A stretch of 64,000 nucleotides of DNA from Ipomoea triloba (GCF_003576645.1 NC_044917.1:2749738-2813737), one strand, 5' to 3'; shown: positions 23,114 to 35,000, counted from the first letter of the stretch. The notes: generated from the letters alone by a model not told the origin. Numbers and translations: made by a program.

Positions 23114-23993
23114 GAGAAAATTGTCATTTTGAACTACTAACTATAAGGGTCCTGTTAATTTCAGTTCGTGACTTTCAAAACTGTTAATTGCATACAAAGA
23201 CTATTCAATTTTTATCAATTTTGATCACTTGGGCCAAATTGGCGGCCAAATGTCGTCGGAAAGTCCAAAACCCTAAAATAATGAGGGTATTTTAGTCATT
23301 TCACGCTTCTTTCTTCTTCTCCGGCGAGCTACCATATTATTTCCGGCCACATCTTTTTTTCTTCTTCTTCTCAATCTCAAGCTTGCCGGTGAGTTAATAT
23401 GTTAGCTTTTTTGTAACATAATGTTTTTTCAGACCTTCCAAATGTCAAATGAGCATAATTTGAGCAGAATGTTTTACACTCCCAAATGTCAAATGAGCAG
23501 AATTTCCGGTGTCTTCTGGTCTCCGCCTCGCCGTTGAAGTAACAAGTTCCGCCGAGGCTGCGAATCTGTGCCCAGTACGAACTGAAAGCGTAGATGGCAT
23601 GGCAGATCAGCGAGTTTGGGTTGCAGGTCCGATTACCCTGCCCGCAAGCGTACGACAAAGCGTCGCCCACCGGGGTTAGATTCGCCACCGGAGCCACCAC
23701 GCACCAAACCTTCCCTTTGTACGGTTGCTTGAGATTGAGAGAAGAAAATAAAAGTTGCGGCCGGAAATAATATGTTAGCTCGCCGGAGAAGAAGAAAGAA
23801 GCGTGAAATGACTAAAATACCCTCATTATTTTAGGGTTTTGGACTTTTCGGCGACATTTGGCTGCCAATTTGGCCGGAATGACCAAAATTGATAAAAATT
23901 GAATAGTCCTGATATGCAATTAACAGTTTTGAAAGTCATGGATTGAAATTAACAGGACCCCTATAATCAGTAGACCAAAATGACAATTTTCTC
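23114..23993. mobile_element. Long-TIR (Mutator-like) element carrying a gene fragment
   Basis: Two inverted arms of about 268 bp (23114-23382 and 23727-23993) share GAGAAAATTGTCATTTTG at the outer ends, CCAAAACCCTAAAATAATGA in the middle and TCAATCTCAAGC at the inner ends, at roughly 90 percent identity by eye. They enclose 344 bp of unrelated sequence that encodes part of an X8 domain. Long TIRs enclosing a host gene piece are the hallmark of Pack-MULEs. The flanking nine bases (TTAATTTTA and TTGTTTATA) match only in part, so a target duplication is not established. Confidence 0.8.
23510..23735 (-). pseudogene. Captured X8/CBM43 domain fragment
   Basis: On the minus strand, inside the long-TIR element, the frame reads KVWCVVAPVANLTPVGDA, then LSYACGQGNRTC, then HAIYAFSSYW and GGTCYFNGEA. 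This is the cysteine-rich X8 (CBM43) pattern of plant beta-1,3-glucan-binding proteins and of glucanase C-termini: WC, YACGQG, HA.YAF..YW, GG.CYF.G. The segment between the third cysteine and HAIYAF is shorter than usual. No signal peptide, catalytic domain or GPI signal is attached, and the frame runs on into the TIR. I treat it as a transduplicated fragment rather than a gene; whether it is transcribed cannot be told. Confidence 0.75.
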
Positions 23994-24127
23994 TTGTTTA
24001 TATCCATCTGATGGATGTGCCAGTTCTGAGATGTCGCAACAGCCAAGAAGATTCGAATGGTCGTCAACCTAGCTACCTGGGAGAATGTTTCGATGTAGTC
24101 CACTCCCAACTGTTGTAAAGCAAACAA
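23994..24127 (-). mobile_element. Ty1/copia reverse transcriptase fragment
   Basis: The minus strand reads QQLGVDYIETFSQVARLTTI, then FLAVATSQNWHIHQMDINK, the conserved start of copia RT (usually GVDY.ETFSPVAK and HQ.DV.NAFL). It stops exactly at the edge of the long-TIR element, before the expected NAFL motif. It is a short truncated relic. Confidence 0.8.
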
Positions 24128-24379
24128 ATCATATCATATTTAAAAAAAGTACAATGGCATTTTTATAATTATCACTAACTTTACTATGCCGATGAGGTAA
24201 ATACGCGGTATCGTAAAGTACAATGTACAACAATATAGTAAAAAATACTTTATTGATTACGAGTTGGGCACAACTATATTATATGTTAAATGTAGCCCAA
24301 TCAACGTGACATTGGGTCAGAGGCGAGCTAAATGACTATTTAAGAGTAAACAGCTAAAAAGTCCTCTTTTCAACATTAA

Positions 24380-24670
24380 ATCGATATTTATAAGGCTTTA
24401 GGGGTCAAATCCCGGTTCTCCGGTATGGCGGCCCTATGCGATGAGGCCAGCTTTAACAGAGGGGTTCAGGGCGATATCCTCGAAAGCAAAGATCGGGATG
24501 CAAAGCTCGGATTGCTCAGCTCGAGCTCTATGCGATATAGACCGGTTGGGCCTGGTCCAGCACATGGTCTCGCCTGGGGTTATTCATATAGACCGGTGAT
24601 CGGATGCTCGACCTATTATGACTGGAAGACAGGTCGAAGCTCGGGTATCGCACTTGGGTGACGTCATCCG
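24380..24670. other. GC-rich stretch of unknown origin
   Basis: It contrasts with the AT-rich surroundings and repeats the words AGCTCG and TATAGACCGG. It may be the untranslated or LTR part of a retrotransposon. The open frame on the plus strand (78 codons from 24425) has no recognisable domain. Confidence 0.35.
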
Positions 24671-24994
24671 TGTAATATTCCCTATCATATGCAGTATAGA
24701 ACACTAAAATTTGTACTTCCAATAATTTTATAAGAATACACATTTAGTTGCTTTGAACTAAAGTTTTTTAAAAAACATAAATAAATTACCAAACGGTTTC
24801 AAATTTGTATCATTCCGTGAACATCATAACTACGCTTGTTTGTCGTAATTGTGTGTAGATTTCGAGATACAAGTAATTAAATAATATTACGATTTTGTTT
24901 TAAAAATATAATATTACAATTTAATTGCACAATTTTATTCATTTAGATTTTTTCAAATTTTTTTTAAATAGAAAATTCAATTACACTATTCTTT

Positions 24995-25148
24995 TTTTTT
25001 TTTTTTTTTTTGAAATACCATTGACCCTATTATACTGAAGCCCACCAAAGTCAACATTGCCCCCATTGAGGCTCAAACCCATGACCTCCCACTCATGACC
25101 TCCCACTCGAGAGAATCACTTCATGCCGCTTGACTACAAGGCCTTTGA
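24995..25148 (-). mobile_element. tRNA-derived SINE with perfect target duplication
   Basis: On the minus strand TAGTCAAGCGGCA fits a pol III A box and GGTTTGAGCCTC a B box, followed by a body that ends in a long poly-A (poly-T on the plus strand, 24992-25011). The same 17 bases, CAATTACACTATTCTTT, occur on both sides (24978-24994 and 25149-25165), a perfect target-site duplication, so the insertion is fairly recent. A small internal duplication (CATGACCTCCCACTC twice) is present. Confidence 0.88.
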
Positions 25149-25334
25149 CAATTACACTATTCTTTAGAAGTGAATTTGATATTATTAAGAAAAGAAAAAA
25201 CACAATGCATTTTAACCGCCACCTGCTATAAATATCCCACGTCCTGCGTTAAACCTCCAATATTCGGACTTAGCCATACGTGGGGAACTCCGAACGCGAA
25301 ACGTAGTAGCTTACCGACAATATCCAATTTCGCA

Positions 25335-27204
25335 ATGGCGGTGGCAACCGGCGGCGATATCGGCTTTGAAGTGCTCCCGGAAGATTGCATCGCTAACGCG
25401 CTGTCCTTGACGAGCCCCGAGGACGCTTGCCGCCTCTCACTGGTGGCCTCCGCCTTCTACTCCGCCGCCCAATTCGACGCCGTCTGGGAGCGCTTCCTGC
25501 CGGCCGATTACCGTGACATCATTTCCCGGTCCGGTGACGCCGCCGATTTGCTGGCGTCAGCCTCCAAAAAGGATCTCTACTTCCGTCTTTGTGATAACCC
25601 CATCCTTATTGACGATGGCACCAAGGTAAATATAATGTTTGATTTTAGGTATCGTAGATAGACAGGGGACTTGAATACTTGATCCAACAAGTAAAATTCA
25701 AATGTTTGTTCAATTTTTTTGATAAAACATGAGATTTTGTTAGTGGTTTATGGAATTATGGATACCTATTATATGAAATATATACGTTCCTGTATCGATC
25801 ACGAAAATTCTGTGTTGTTTTATGATACCGTTGGTTAAGCAGAGTTTTTCACTGGAGAAGAAGAGTGGGAAGAAATGCTATATGCTGGCTGCAAGGTCCC
25901 TCAAGATTGTGTGGAGTGACACACCCAGATACTGGCAATGGATTTCTCTTCCTGAATCCAGGTACTCCAAGTAAAAATGATATGCTTTTTCTCGGAAAAT
26001 TAGACCGTTTATTCTTAAAGAGTAAAGCTCCTGACACCTCCTGAAAATGAAATGAAGCCGCTCGACAGTTTAGTTGTTTTTTCTGTGTGAATGACACATG
26101 ATTGAGTCCTAATAGTCACGGGAAATTACACTAATTGGTGGGTTCCATGTGAGCATCGACCGTTGGTCCTCCACCTAATGGACACTTGAGTCACCAATTT
26201 ACTCCTCCACGACCGTGGAAGCCTGGGGCTAGAAAATTTTGCCATTTAAGCGCAAGAAAATAAAATAAAACGAATAGAGCGCGAGATTGCGTCTCACGTG
26301 ACATTTTTGCTTTTCTTCTTTCTTGGTAGGGGCCCGCATATATGACAAAAACAAGGTAAAACAAGGTCCTTTAGCAAAGATCAAACTTTCTCTCTCTCCT
26401 TTACATAAGTATTGTCTCCTCAAAAACCATTCAAAAATTACTATTGTGGTTAGTCGTAGAGGTCTTTGACTATTCAACTTCTTTTTCATTTAGAGAAATA
26501 AATAATTACATAAAGTAGAACTTGATTTTGTTTCAAAGCATCACTGTCATTAACAGTGGAGAAGAAATGGAGAAATGATGGCACTTGTCAATTCTTTACT
26601 GTGCAAAAATTAAATTAAAAAAATAGAAGTGAGATATGGTTGTTTTCTTTATAAAGCAGCATGTAATATATTAACATGTGATAGAAGGTTGATGGTTTAA
26701 TTTTGTTCCTTTGACTTAACAAGGTTCGGTGAGGCTGCTGAGCTTTTAGATGTCTGCTGGCTTGAAATTTGTGGCAACATAAACAGCAGCATGCTGTCTC
26801 CCAACACAAACTATGCAGCTTACCTTGTGTTCACGCTGCAACCGAGAGCCTATGGTTTTGAGTACCAGCCTGTTGAGGCCTCAATCGAGATCAATGGGCA
26901 CGAGGCGCAAAAGAAGACTGTTTATTTGGATCACCAAAGACCGCAGAAAGAAGGGTACACGGTTATACCAAGGCGGATAGGGATATTCAATCAACGCGTC
27001 ATCCATAGAATGAGACAGCGCGAGAACGCTGGATACTCCAAGGAGAGAAGTGATAAGTGGATGGAAGTTGAGCTGGGAGAGTTTTTTGTCAAGAATGGAC
27101 AGGATGCTGAAATAGCAATGTGTTTGATGCAGATAAAAAGCCATTGGAAGAGCGGCGTGATCGTTCAAGGGATCGAGGTTAGGCCAAAGGGGGAGGATAA
27201 ATGA
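25335..27204 (+). CDS. F-box protein PP2-B type
   Basis: F-box plus phloem-protein-2 lectin-like protein. As an SCF substrate receptor it would link SKP1 and CUL1 to glycosylated or other targets; the target is unknown. Three exons, 25335-25625, 25843-25961 and 26724-27204, join in frame to 296 residues. The F-box is near residues 12-55 ([20 protein letters not shown], then [15 protein letters not shown]). The PP2 domain starts at [18 protein letters not shown] and includes [37 protein letters not shown] and a C-terminal GIEVRPK, all typical. The frame is open upstream to 25170, but the ATG at 25335 places the F-box at the usual distance from the start. The second intron (about 760 bp) has no clear insertion. 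Confidence 0.92.
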
Positions 27205-28436
27205 ATAGTTGTATGCATTCTTTATGATGATGATGATGACCAGATGGATTGGAGAACCAATTCCATCTCAGAAAACAGTAGTGATTATTGTAAGATAGGA
27301 AGGGGCATAGAGATGGTGGGAGAGGAGGATTTTGAGACTTCTATTTTGAAGCCTACACTTTTTCCCCTGTCTGATTTGAACTATGCTTTGTGGAATGCGT
27401 GCATAGTTCCTTGCGCATTTCATTTCTCTTATTGCAATCAGATTCATCTTTTTGTTTCATTACATTAATGTTCTTCCAATTATATGCTTTTGGGGAGCAG
27501 ATGGTAAATCACCCTCAAATTATCACAGGAATTCAAACTTGAACCTTAATTTGTTACCATGCTAACTATTCCACCAATTTGATAGAGGTTGCCCCTAGTC
27601 ATAAACAACTAATGCGATAAGATGTAATATCGTTCTACTTATTATCATATTATTAAGATGAATTTTAAAATATGTGAATCAAATTTCATAAATATGGTTC
27701 TAGAACCTAAGAATTTATTCAAAATTTAAAAAAGGAATATTATTATACTATTAGCAAAAATGGACATAAATGCAATATATATGTTACTCCTATTTTATGT
27801 GTCTGCTCGATGTATTAATATACAAAATTTATATATTTAGAAAGAATATAAGCATAAATTATGAGAAGAAGGAAATTATAAACTAGAAGTAACACAAATA
27901 GTACATAATAGAGGGTTAATAACGAAGGAGGTGAATTGAGAGGTGGCAACTTTACGTGGGCAATATGAGAATTGAGTGTGAGTATCCATACGTTCCATGG
28001 GAAATCTCCATCTCCATTCTCCACCCAAAAAAAATGGCATTTTTCTCTTCCATCTTTTCTTCTTTCCCAAATGATTTCTCATCCTTCTCCGGTCCTCTCT
28101 CGCTCCTCCTCTCTTCCCCTAGGGTCCTTCGATCTTCTTCCCGGAGGACCCTTCTTCTTCCCTCTCCCCGCCATCGCCGTCTAATTCCTTATCCGGCCGC
28201 CTGTACGCAATTAATCATTGATGTCATCATACAACTTTTTTTAACGCTGCTGCATTTGCGAATTTGAGTTTGAATTGCGTGATATAATGATCTGATCTGA
28301 TCGATCGTCTTCATAATATAGGTGTTGAATTTGATGATGGCGTGAGATGATAATATTGGGAGTTTTTGTTGCTGATCGGCGTCTGATCTTCTTCTTCACC
28401 TGCAGGAATTGAAAAACCGCAGCGCAGGATCGAGAA
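27205..28436. other. Intergenic plus 5' leader of the RLCK gene
   Basis: Contains the 3' UTR of the F-box gene, AT-rich spacer and, from about 28020, a CT-rich leader of the kinase gene. An intron in the 5' UTR is possible because a CTGCAG|GAATTG acceptor-like site sits at 28400. No other gene was seen. Confidence 0.5.
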
Positions 28437-30756
28437 ATGAGCTGCTTCCCATGTTTTCAAAATAATCAAAACGAAGCCGACAAGGAGCAGCTGGAGCAGC
28501 TCCCCGTCGCTCAGCCGAGAGAGCTCGACACGGACGACGGCGCTCCCAAAGACGGTACTAATTTTGAATTTTCACCTGCAATTGTGTTGTTGTTAAGGAT
28601 AAATTTGAGATAGATAATGATTATATTAATTCGGCGGTTGGTGATGATTGTATGTATGGCAGAGGCTAGGGCGGCAGCGCCACCGGGTGAAGCCGCCGCC
28701 GCCGCCGCAGACAACAAGGCTGAAGCTACTGAGGGCGGCGGAGACGGTGGAAATTCCAACGTCAAAACCTTCAATTTCCGGGAGCTTGCCACTGCAACAA
28801 AGCACTTCAAACAGGAAAGCCTAATAGGCGAAAGTGGATTTGGAAAAGTGTTTAAGGGAACACTTCCAGATGGGCAGGTAATCCATCTTCATTTGCTCAC
28901 TAGTTTCAACCATGGCTGATTCAATACTAATAATGCTAAACTCCTTTACACAACTTAACTTAAAACTTTTAATTAAAACCGACCACATTGGTGGGCTCTT
29001 TTTCGGTGACGAGGAAAACTCATAACTATTATTGTGTATTAGGTAAATTCAGTTTTATAACATTAGTTAACAAAATAAAGCAATCTAAGTTGCTCATAAT
29101 TTATTAACTTAAACTAAGAAAATTCAATAAACAATTCTTTTTTTTAGAGAAAAATTTGTAATTTTGTGATTATCAATTTTTGTTGGCTCTTGTGTGCATA
29201 GGTTGTGGCTGTGAAGAAACTAGACAGGACAGGAGTACATGACAGCAAGCAGTTCTCTGTGGAGGTCATGGCTTTGACCGTGCTTCACCACCCAAATCTG
29301 CTAAATCTTGTTGGATATTGCGCTGATGGAGAACAAAGACTTCTGGTGTATGAATACACTCCCAATCATAGTCTTCAAGACAATCTTTTTGGTAGGTACT
29401 TTGAAAAAGTCTACAACATTGATAATTTTCGATCTGTATAAGTTGGTTAAGTTGTTGGCTTGATAACTTTAAAATTATAAGACTTTCAATGAGAGCGACT
29501 TATTAATCTTATTGATTTAAAGCTAGTCAGCTATAAACAATTTAGGTTCATTTAGTTAGTGTCTAAACTCTAATATAACTGTATGAATAATGATCTTGTT
29601 TATTACTCGAGTTATTGATATGATGATTCTGTGCTGAAACAATGGCCTATTTCTGTAACAAGTGCAGACCTTCCAGAGGATAAAGAGCCATTAGCTTGGC
29701 TGACCAGAATGAAGATAGCTTTAGGTGTGGCCCAAGGGCTTGAATATTTGCATGAAAAGCCCAACCCTCCCATCATATATCGCGATTTGAAATCCTCAAG
29801 CATTTTATTGGACGAAAATTTTAGTCCTAAGCTTTCTGATTATGGTCTTGCTAAGCTCGAGGGTGGAGGAAACAACTCACTTTTGGCACCAAAAACCGGG
29901 TATTATGCACCGGAGTATGAACAGACGGGTGAACTCACGATGAAGTCAGATGTCTATAGTTTTGGAGTTGTTATGCTTGAGCTTTTATCAGGCCGCCGGG
30001 CTTTGGAGCCTGATAGACCAGTACAAGAGCAAAGCTTAGTCGAGTGGGTAAGTTAGGACATACGTTTCCGTGCAACTTTTCGTCACAAATAGTATTTTTG
30101 TTTGTCTATAAAAGACAATAGTTCATTGTTCCTTAGTTCACATTTCGACTTGACAAACGGTCTATTAAATGAGACACATGCCTGATGCCACAAGAAGTTC
30201 ACCACGTTAGGTGTAACTTCTATACTGTAATCATATTTGTGTTTACCTATAATTGTCGATTCAATTTATCATTAGTAACCAATTGAGCTGTCCGTGCTGG
30301 TCAAATATTGAATTTTCTGGCAATTTTAACTTGCATATTTTTGACATGAAGTGATTGTGGCTTTGCCAGGCACAACCCATTTTCAGGGATCCAAAGCGGT
30401 TCCCGGAAATTGTAGATCCACTTCTGAAGAAGGCATATCCGATGAGAAGTTTGAACCAAGCAGTGGGCGTTACGGCCATGTGTCTGCAAGAAGAAGCAAC
30501 GGTTCGCCCCTTGTTCGATGACGTCATCGCCGCTCTCAGTTTCCTCTCAGTGGAGACAAACGAACCGCTCGCCTCGTCTATTCCGGACCCCGAACCTAAG
30601 CCATCAGAGAAAACTCGCGGAGAGTCCTCCTCGGACGACAGTGACGGCGAAAGAGACGATGCCGAAGACGGAAACAGTTCAGATTACTCAGAACACAGCG
30701 ACGATGAAGGTGAAGAAGAAGAAGAAGACTACGACGACAAAGAAGAAGAAGACTAC

Positions 30757-30788
<32 letters not shown>

Positions 30789-30996
30789 GGAGGAGGCAGA
30801 AGCCTCGAGAAATAATGACGATGCCGATGATTCTTCCGATGGAGACAGCGACAAGCTGAGTTTTTGTTACAGCGTAAATATGAGATCCACCAGCATTTCG
30901 GAATCACATGATGGTGGAAGTCCCAGATCAAATTTACGGCAGGAAAGCACTTTAAAGTTAGAGAATGATCCAAGCAGTGATGAAGAGAAACCTTAA
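28437..30996 (+). CDS. Receptor-like cytoplasmic kinase, subfamily VII, atypical
   Basis: PBL-type cytoplasmic kinase (relatives include PBS1, CDL1 and PBL27), which normally relays signals from surface receptors. Exons: 28437-28554, 28663-28877, 29202-29391, 29668-30047, 30370-30996; 509 residues. N-terminus MSCFPCF gives possible palmitoylation Cys 3 and 6 but no Gly2 for myristoylation. Kinase domain about 85-385: glycine loop [16 protein letters not shown] with Lys116, catalytic YRD with Asp214. Odd: the metal-binding Asn of RDLKSSN is Ser219, DFG is DYG (232-234), and the activation loop is shortened, without the usual THVSTRVMGT segment (it reads [17 protein letters not shown]). A C-terminal tail has long Glu/Asp runs (codons near 30715-30800) and Ser-rich ends. 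Activity may be weak or absent. All exons are open and spliceable, so this is not an obvious pseudogene. Confidence 0.92.
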
Positions 30997-32078
30997 CATC
31001 CAAAACATTCATTTTCTTCTTTAATTCTTGGTGGCCATCAAGGCATCAAGGCTATACATACATGATACATCCATTTTGATTCAATTCGTTAAACATTTAT
31101 TTATAAATAGGAATTTACAACTGAAAAATTAACTGCAATTTCTTCAATTCTCCGTCAAATCTTAAATTGGTTGCAATTGTATTAAATTCCAAAACTATAA
31201 TGTACTAGAAATCCTAGTTACCATACTAAATGTGTGATAATGGTCATGTTTGGTAAATGGTATTAGCTGATAGCTGATTAGGTTAGAGTGTAATTAGTTG
31301 ATTGCAGAAAGATGTTTAGTAAATTAGTTATTAACAAATTTTGTTTGGTATAATTTATTTTCTCAAAATATTAATAGAAAAAGTTGTTTAGTATTTGAAG
31401 TTATAAAAAATTGATTAATCAAGTACTTATGTTTATTTTTTTTAACCAACAACTAATAGTAATTAAATAAACTAAAATTGAGTGATAAATTAACTACGAA
31501 GTATTTTATTAAACAAGGCCTATAAAACAAATACTACCTTGTAAAGAATCATTATATTAAAAATAAAATTACAAAAATTTCAAAATTTGTGATTTCTTTA
31601 AAGGCACAATAACTAATAGTATAGCTTTTCAGTCCGATTCTTCATTGTCAAAGACCTTATGGTCTAGTATCACTCAATAGGCTTTTTTGTATTTCGATTA
31701 TCTTTGAACAGATAAAAATACTATATACTCCTTAGTGTCCTGAAATCATGACATAATTTGTTAGCTCACCGCTGTAGTAGCACGTGGCCTTTGGGTTTGA
31801 ACTGTCCTGCGGGGACGTGTCTTCCAACTGCCTCTCTCTCTTACCCGCGAAAAAGCGCGAAACGATTTTGCCTTGCTTGAACAACTGCCAAAGGAAAGAG
31901 AAACGAATATCTTCCCTGCTCTGTTCATACTTCATACCAAGTTTGCGTATTCCATCGTCGCCTATCGCAAATTTATTCCATTCTAGTCTATTCTCTCAGG
32001 TAACTTCGTGGAAAAAAGAGGAAGGAGAAGTGAACGCCAACAATTAAGGTATCTTCTCGAACTTTCAGATCACACTCA
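30997..32078. other. Intergenic with a hAT-like MITE and the UGT80 5' leader
   Basis: The 3' UTR of the kinase gene comes first, then the MITE near 31245-31525. The UGT80A2 5' UTR probably starts near 31800. A donor-like CTCAG|GTAACT at 31999 and an acceptor-like TTTCAG at 32068 suggest a short 5' UTR intron. Confidence 0.5.
31245..31525. mobile_element. Degenerate hAT-like MITE
   Basis: The left end GGTCATGTTTGGTAAATGG and the reverse complement of the right end, AGGCCTTGTTTAATAAA, are partly inverted. The interior contains GCTGATAGCTGATTAGG, a word typical of hAT-type MITEs of eudicots. No clear target duplication was seen. Confidence 0.5.
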
Positions 32079-35000
32079 ATGGAGGAGTCGTCGAACAGGC
32101 GGCGTCAACAATGGTCTAGTAGCTCCGGCGAGATTTCCACCGACGTGGGAGCGGAAAAACTTGTTTACGATGGCAATGCAAATCCAAGCGAATTGCCGAG
32201 AAACAATTCCACCAGTGCCGATTTTGCCGGTACTCACTGTTGTTTGTATGTTTTTAATTTCTAGAGCGTGTTTGGTTCTAATAGTTTTGAGATTGATGTG
32301 TTTCGACTTTCGAGTGGTAATTAATATCGGCAGTCATTGAGGATCTGTTTTGAATTAGAAAATGGAAGAAATAGTTGAGAGATTGAGACGGATGAGATTT
32401 TGTGTTATGTTTTTGCTGTAAATAGACGACGAAACGGGAAACGAGCTAAGAAAAAGCTACAATACTGTGGTGTATTGCTTGGAGCAACCTCTTATATATG
32501 CTATTTCTGAACTATGATTGAATACACAAATCACTTTGTAGCGTTATTTTAATCTTCGTTATAGAGTGTGGGATTCCGGAGATGGTTTTATGCGAGAGTT
32601 TGTTTATTCATGTCGTTTCATTTTTTCCCCTTTGTTCGAATGTAATATCCTCTGCCCAGGGCCTGTTGACAGGAGTTTGCCAGTGCATGCTATTGGAAAC
32701 GTGGAAAGGCCAGCAGATACTAATCCTCGTTCAACTCGGCCTGCTAAGGACAAGAAAGGCAGACTGAACCACCATTCTATTGGATTTCTAGGATCAAAGT
32801 TCTTTGATGAAAAACTCCCTCTAAAAAAGAAGGTTAAGTTGAAAACATCCTAGAACTTCTAATTACTTCAGCTTCTCATATTATGTCATTGCTTAGATGC
32901 TCCTTTTAATCTCCATTTTATTGCATTTGACGTCATTGCCTAAAGGGGAGGAGGGAATTGACTAGAGGTTTTAACAGGGAAGGAATGATTTATCTTCCAA
33001 AATGATTAACTCAGAGTTTCACAGGAGGACCATAGGATTTCAACAACTCAAGTTTGATATTTTAGACACAGAAATATGAGTGTTATGTTATCGAATGCAC
33101 ACTTGATTGTTTTGATGACAAGTTGGAAAATGTTGCAGCTCAAATTGCTGAAACGGAGTGGTGCCATTCAACAAGATGGAACTGTAAAATTTAAAGTCCC
33201 AGAAGATATTAAACCTGAACGTCTTGATTTGGGTACTGGAATTGTTTCCAGTGGAGCTACAGGTGAAGTTACTAGTGATACAACAGATATTCAAGATTTA
33301 CGTCCATTGGAAATTGTTATGCTAATTGTTGGAACCAGAGGAGATGTACAACCATTTGTTGCCATTGGGAAAAAATTACAGGTGAAATATCTAGTCGGAA
33401 TACATGTTTACCAATAGCAGCTTTGATCCCAACATTATAGGCCATTCCTGATACTTCTTGTTGATTTCAGTTTTGGTGCTATTATGAATATGCTCATGCA
33501 TGCACACCAATAAGTGAATAAACAGTTCATTATTTTACAAACTGTTGCTGTTACTAGAAGCACCTTGTTTTAATTTCTGAACAATGGAAGAAAACACAGA
33601 CTTGCACTTAGCCAAATCATGGCCTAACTGTTTCTGTTTCTACCTATGCTGCTACCACCACCTCAGTAATATGCTCTTTTGCAATACAATCATACATTTC
33701 ATACATTGGAACACAAAAAAATGATAAAAATCAACACAAATTGGAACACTCTCTCTAGCCCTAAGACTATAATATTTTATCAGAACTATTTGCAGCATCT
33801 GATGCCTGAAAACAGGTTTTGATTGTCTGCATACGAGGCAAGTGATGTATGATGGGGAAGGGATGCATCTCTATGTTCACAGCGACATGTTGTCTTCTAA
33901 CCTGTAAATAGTTTTTTTTTTCAACTAATGGGGATTTGGCTTGTCTAAAGCAGCTGCTGAGACATGAAGAGAATGGATTATGACTTCTGACCCTCTGTGG
34001 GGGGATTTCATGCAGAAGCTGGATGGAATTTGAATAAGATTGTGACTTTAGTGTAATACTATTTACCTATCAAATAAATGGCTTAGAAGTCAACCATTTT
34101 TACAACTTTCACTTTCTATGGCATCTGTTCTATAAGCAATTTTAAACTACCCCCCACCCCCACCGACAAACTCTGTTCACATGCACCAACACACTAATAA
34201 GTTATTTAAAAGAAAGAAAGAAAGAAAGAAAGAAAAGGACACCAAAGATGTTAATCTACTGTTAAATACAGATTTCTGTTTTCTAAGGAAGCAGCTCTTA
34301 GTTATTCAAATAATGTTTGTGTGTGAGCTTTCCTTTAATTTCTTAGTAAGAAATTCTCTTCTCATCATGTTCAGCATCCTTTCAATTAGCATTTCCAGAG
34401 TCATACAAATGCAGATCATTACTTTTTAGGCTAATTTTATACCTGCCAGGAATATGGTCATAGGGTGAGGTTGGCAACACATTCCCCTTTCAAAGAGTTT
34501 GTCTTGGGTGCTGGATTGGAGTTTTATCCACTTGGCGGGGATCCAAAGGTCCTTGCTGCTTGTAAGTTTAGAGTCTTTTTGACTGTTGTATTATGATTCT
34601 CTTATTTTCAGTTATATTTAAGCCCATCCAGCTACTGTCTACTGACACAGTCTTGGAATATAACTCAAAGATCTTCATTTGCCCGTCTAAACAAAATCTA
34701 AACAAAGATCCTACTTGAAGGTGGCAAACTTACCATTACTTGGAAGTCACTATGATGGATAGAAGAATTAATAAGTGTTTTTTTTTTTTTTTTTTTAATG
34801 CGAAGTGTCTTTCAACTGCTCTCTTGGTGTTTTTGAATAATATATGCTTCATTGGTTTTCATTCCTTTCCTTCTCTCATGGTCGGAATTCATCTGACTGC
34901 TATTGAATTCATAAGAATTCAGTCAATATAAATTGATATGAATGGCTGGGCTATGCAGATATGGTAAAAAATAAAGGTTTCTTGCCATCTGGGCCTTCTG

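Larger units (their letters stand above)
19820..25334. other. Gene-free repeat island
   Basis: About 5.5 kb with no recognisable gene. It contains the palindrome-ended element (19993-20561), a MITE (20766-21050), the X8-carrying long-TIR element (23114-23993), a copia fragment (23994-24127), a GC-rich stretch (24380-24670) and a SINE (24995-25148). The stretch 21100-23100 is AT-rich with no interpretable structure. Confidence 0.6.

Noticed and set aside
23377..23700. A complete small secreted X8 protein gene
   Set aside because: It lacks a signal peptide, is bounded by transposon TIRs on both sides, and its frame runs into TIR sequence. It is a captured fragment.
25170..25334. Upstream in-frame ATG that would extend the F-box protein by 55 residues
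   Set aside because: It begins in sequence next to the SINE flank, has poor composition for coding, and the ATG at 25335 places the F-box as in the family.
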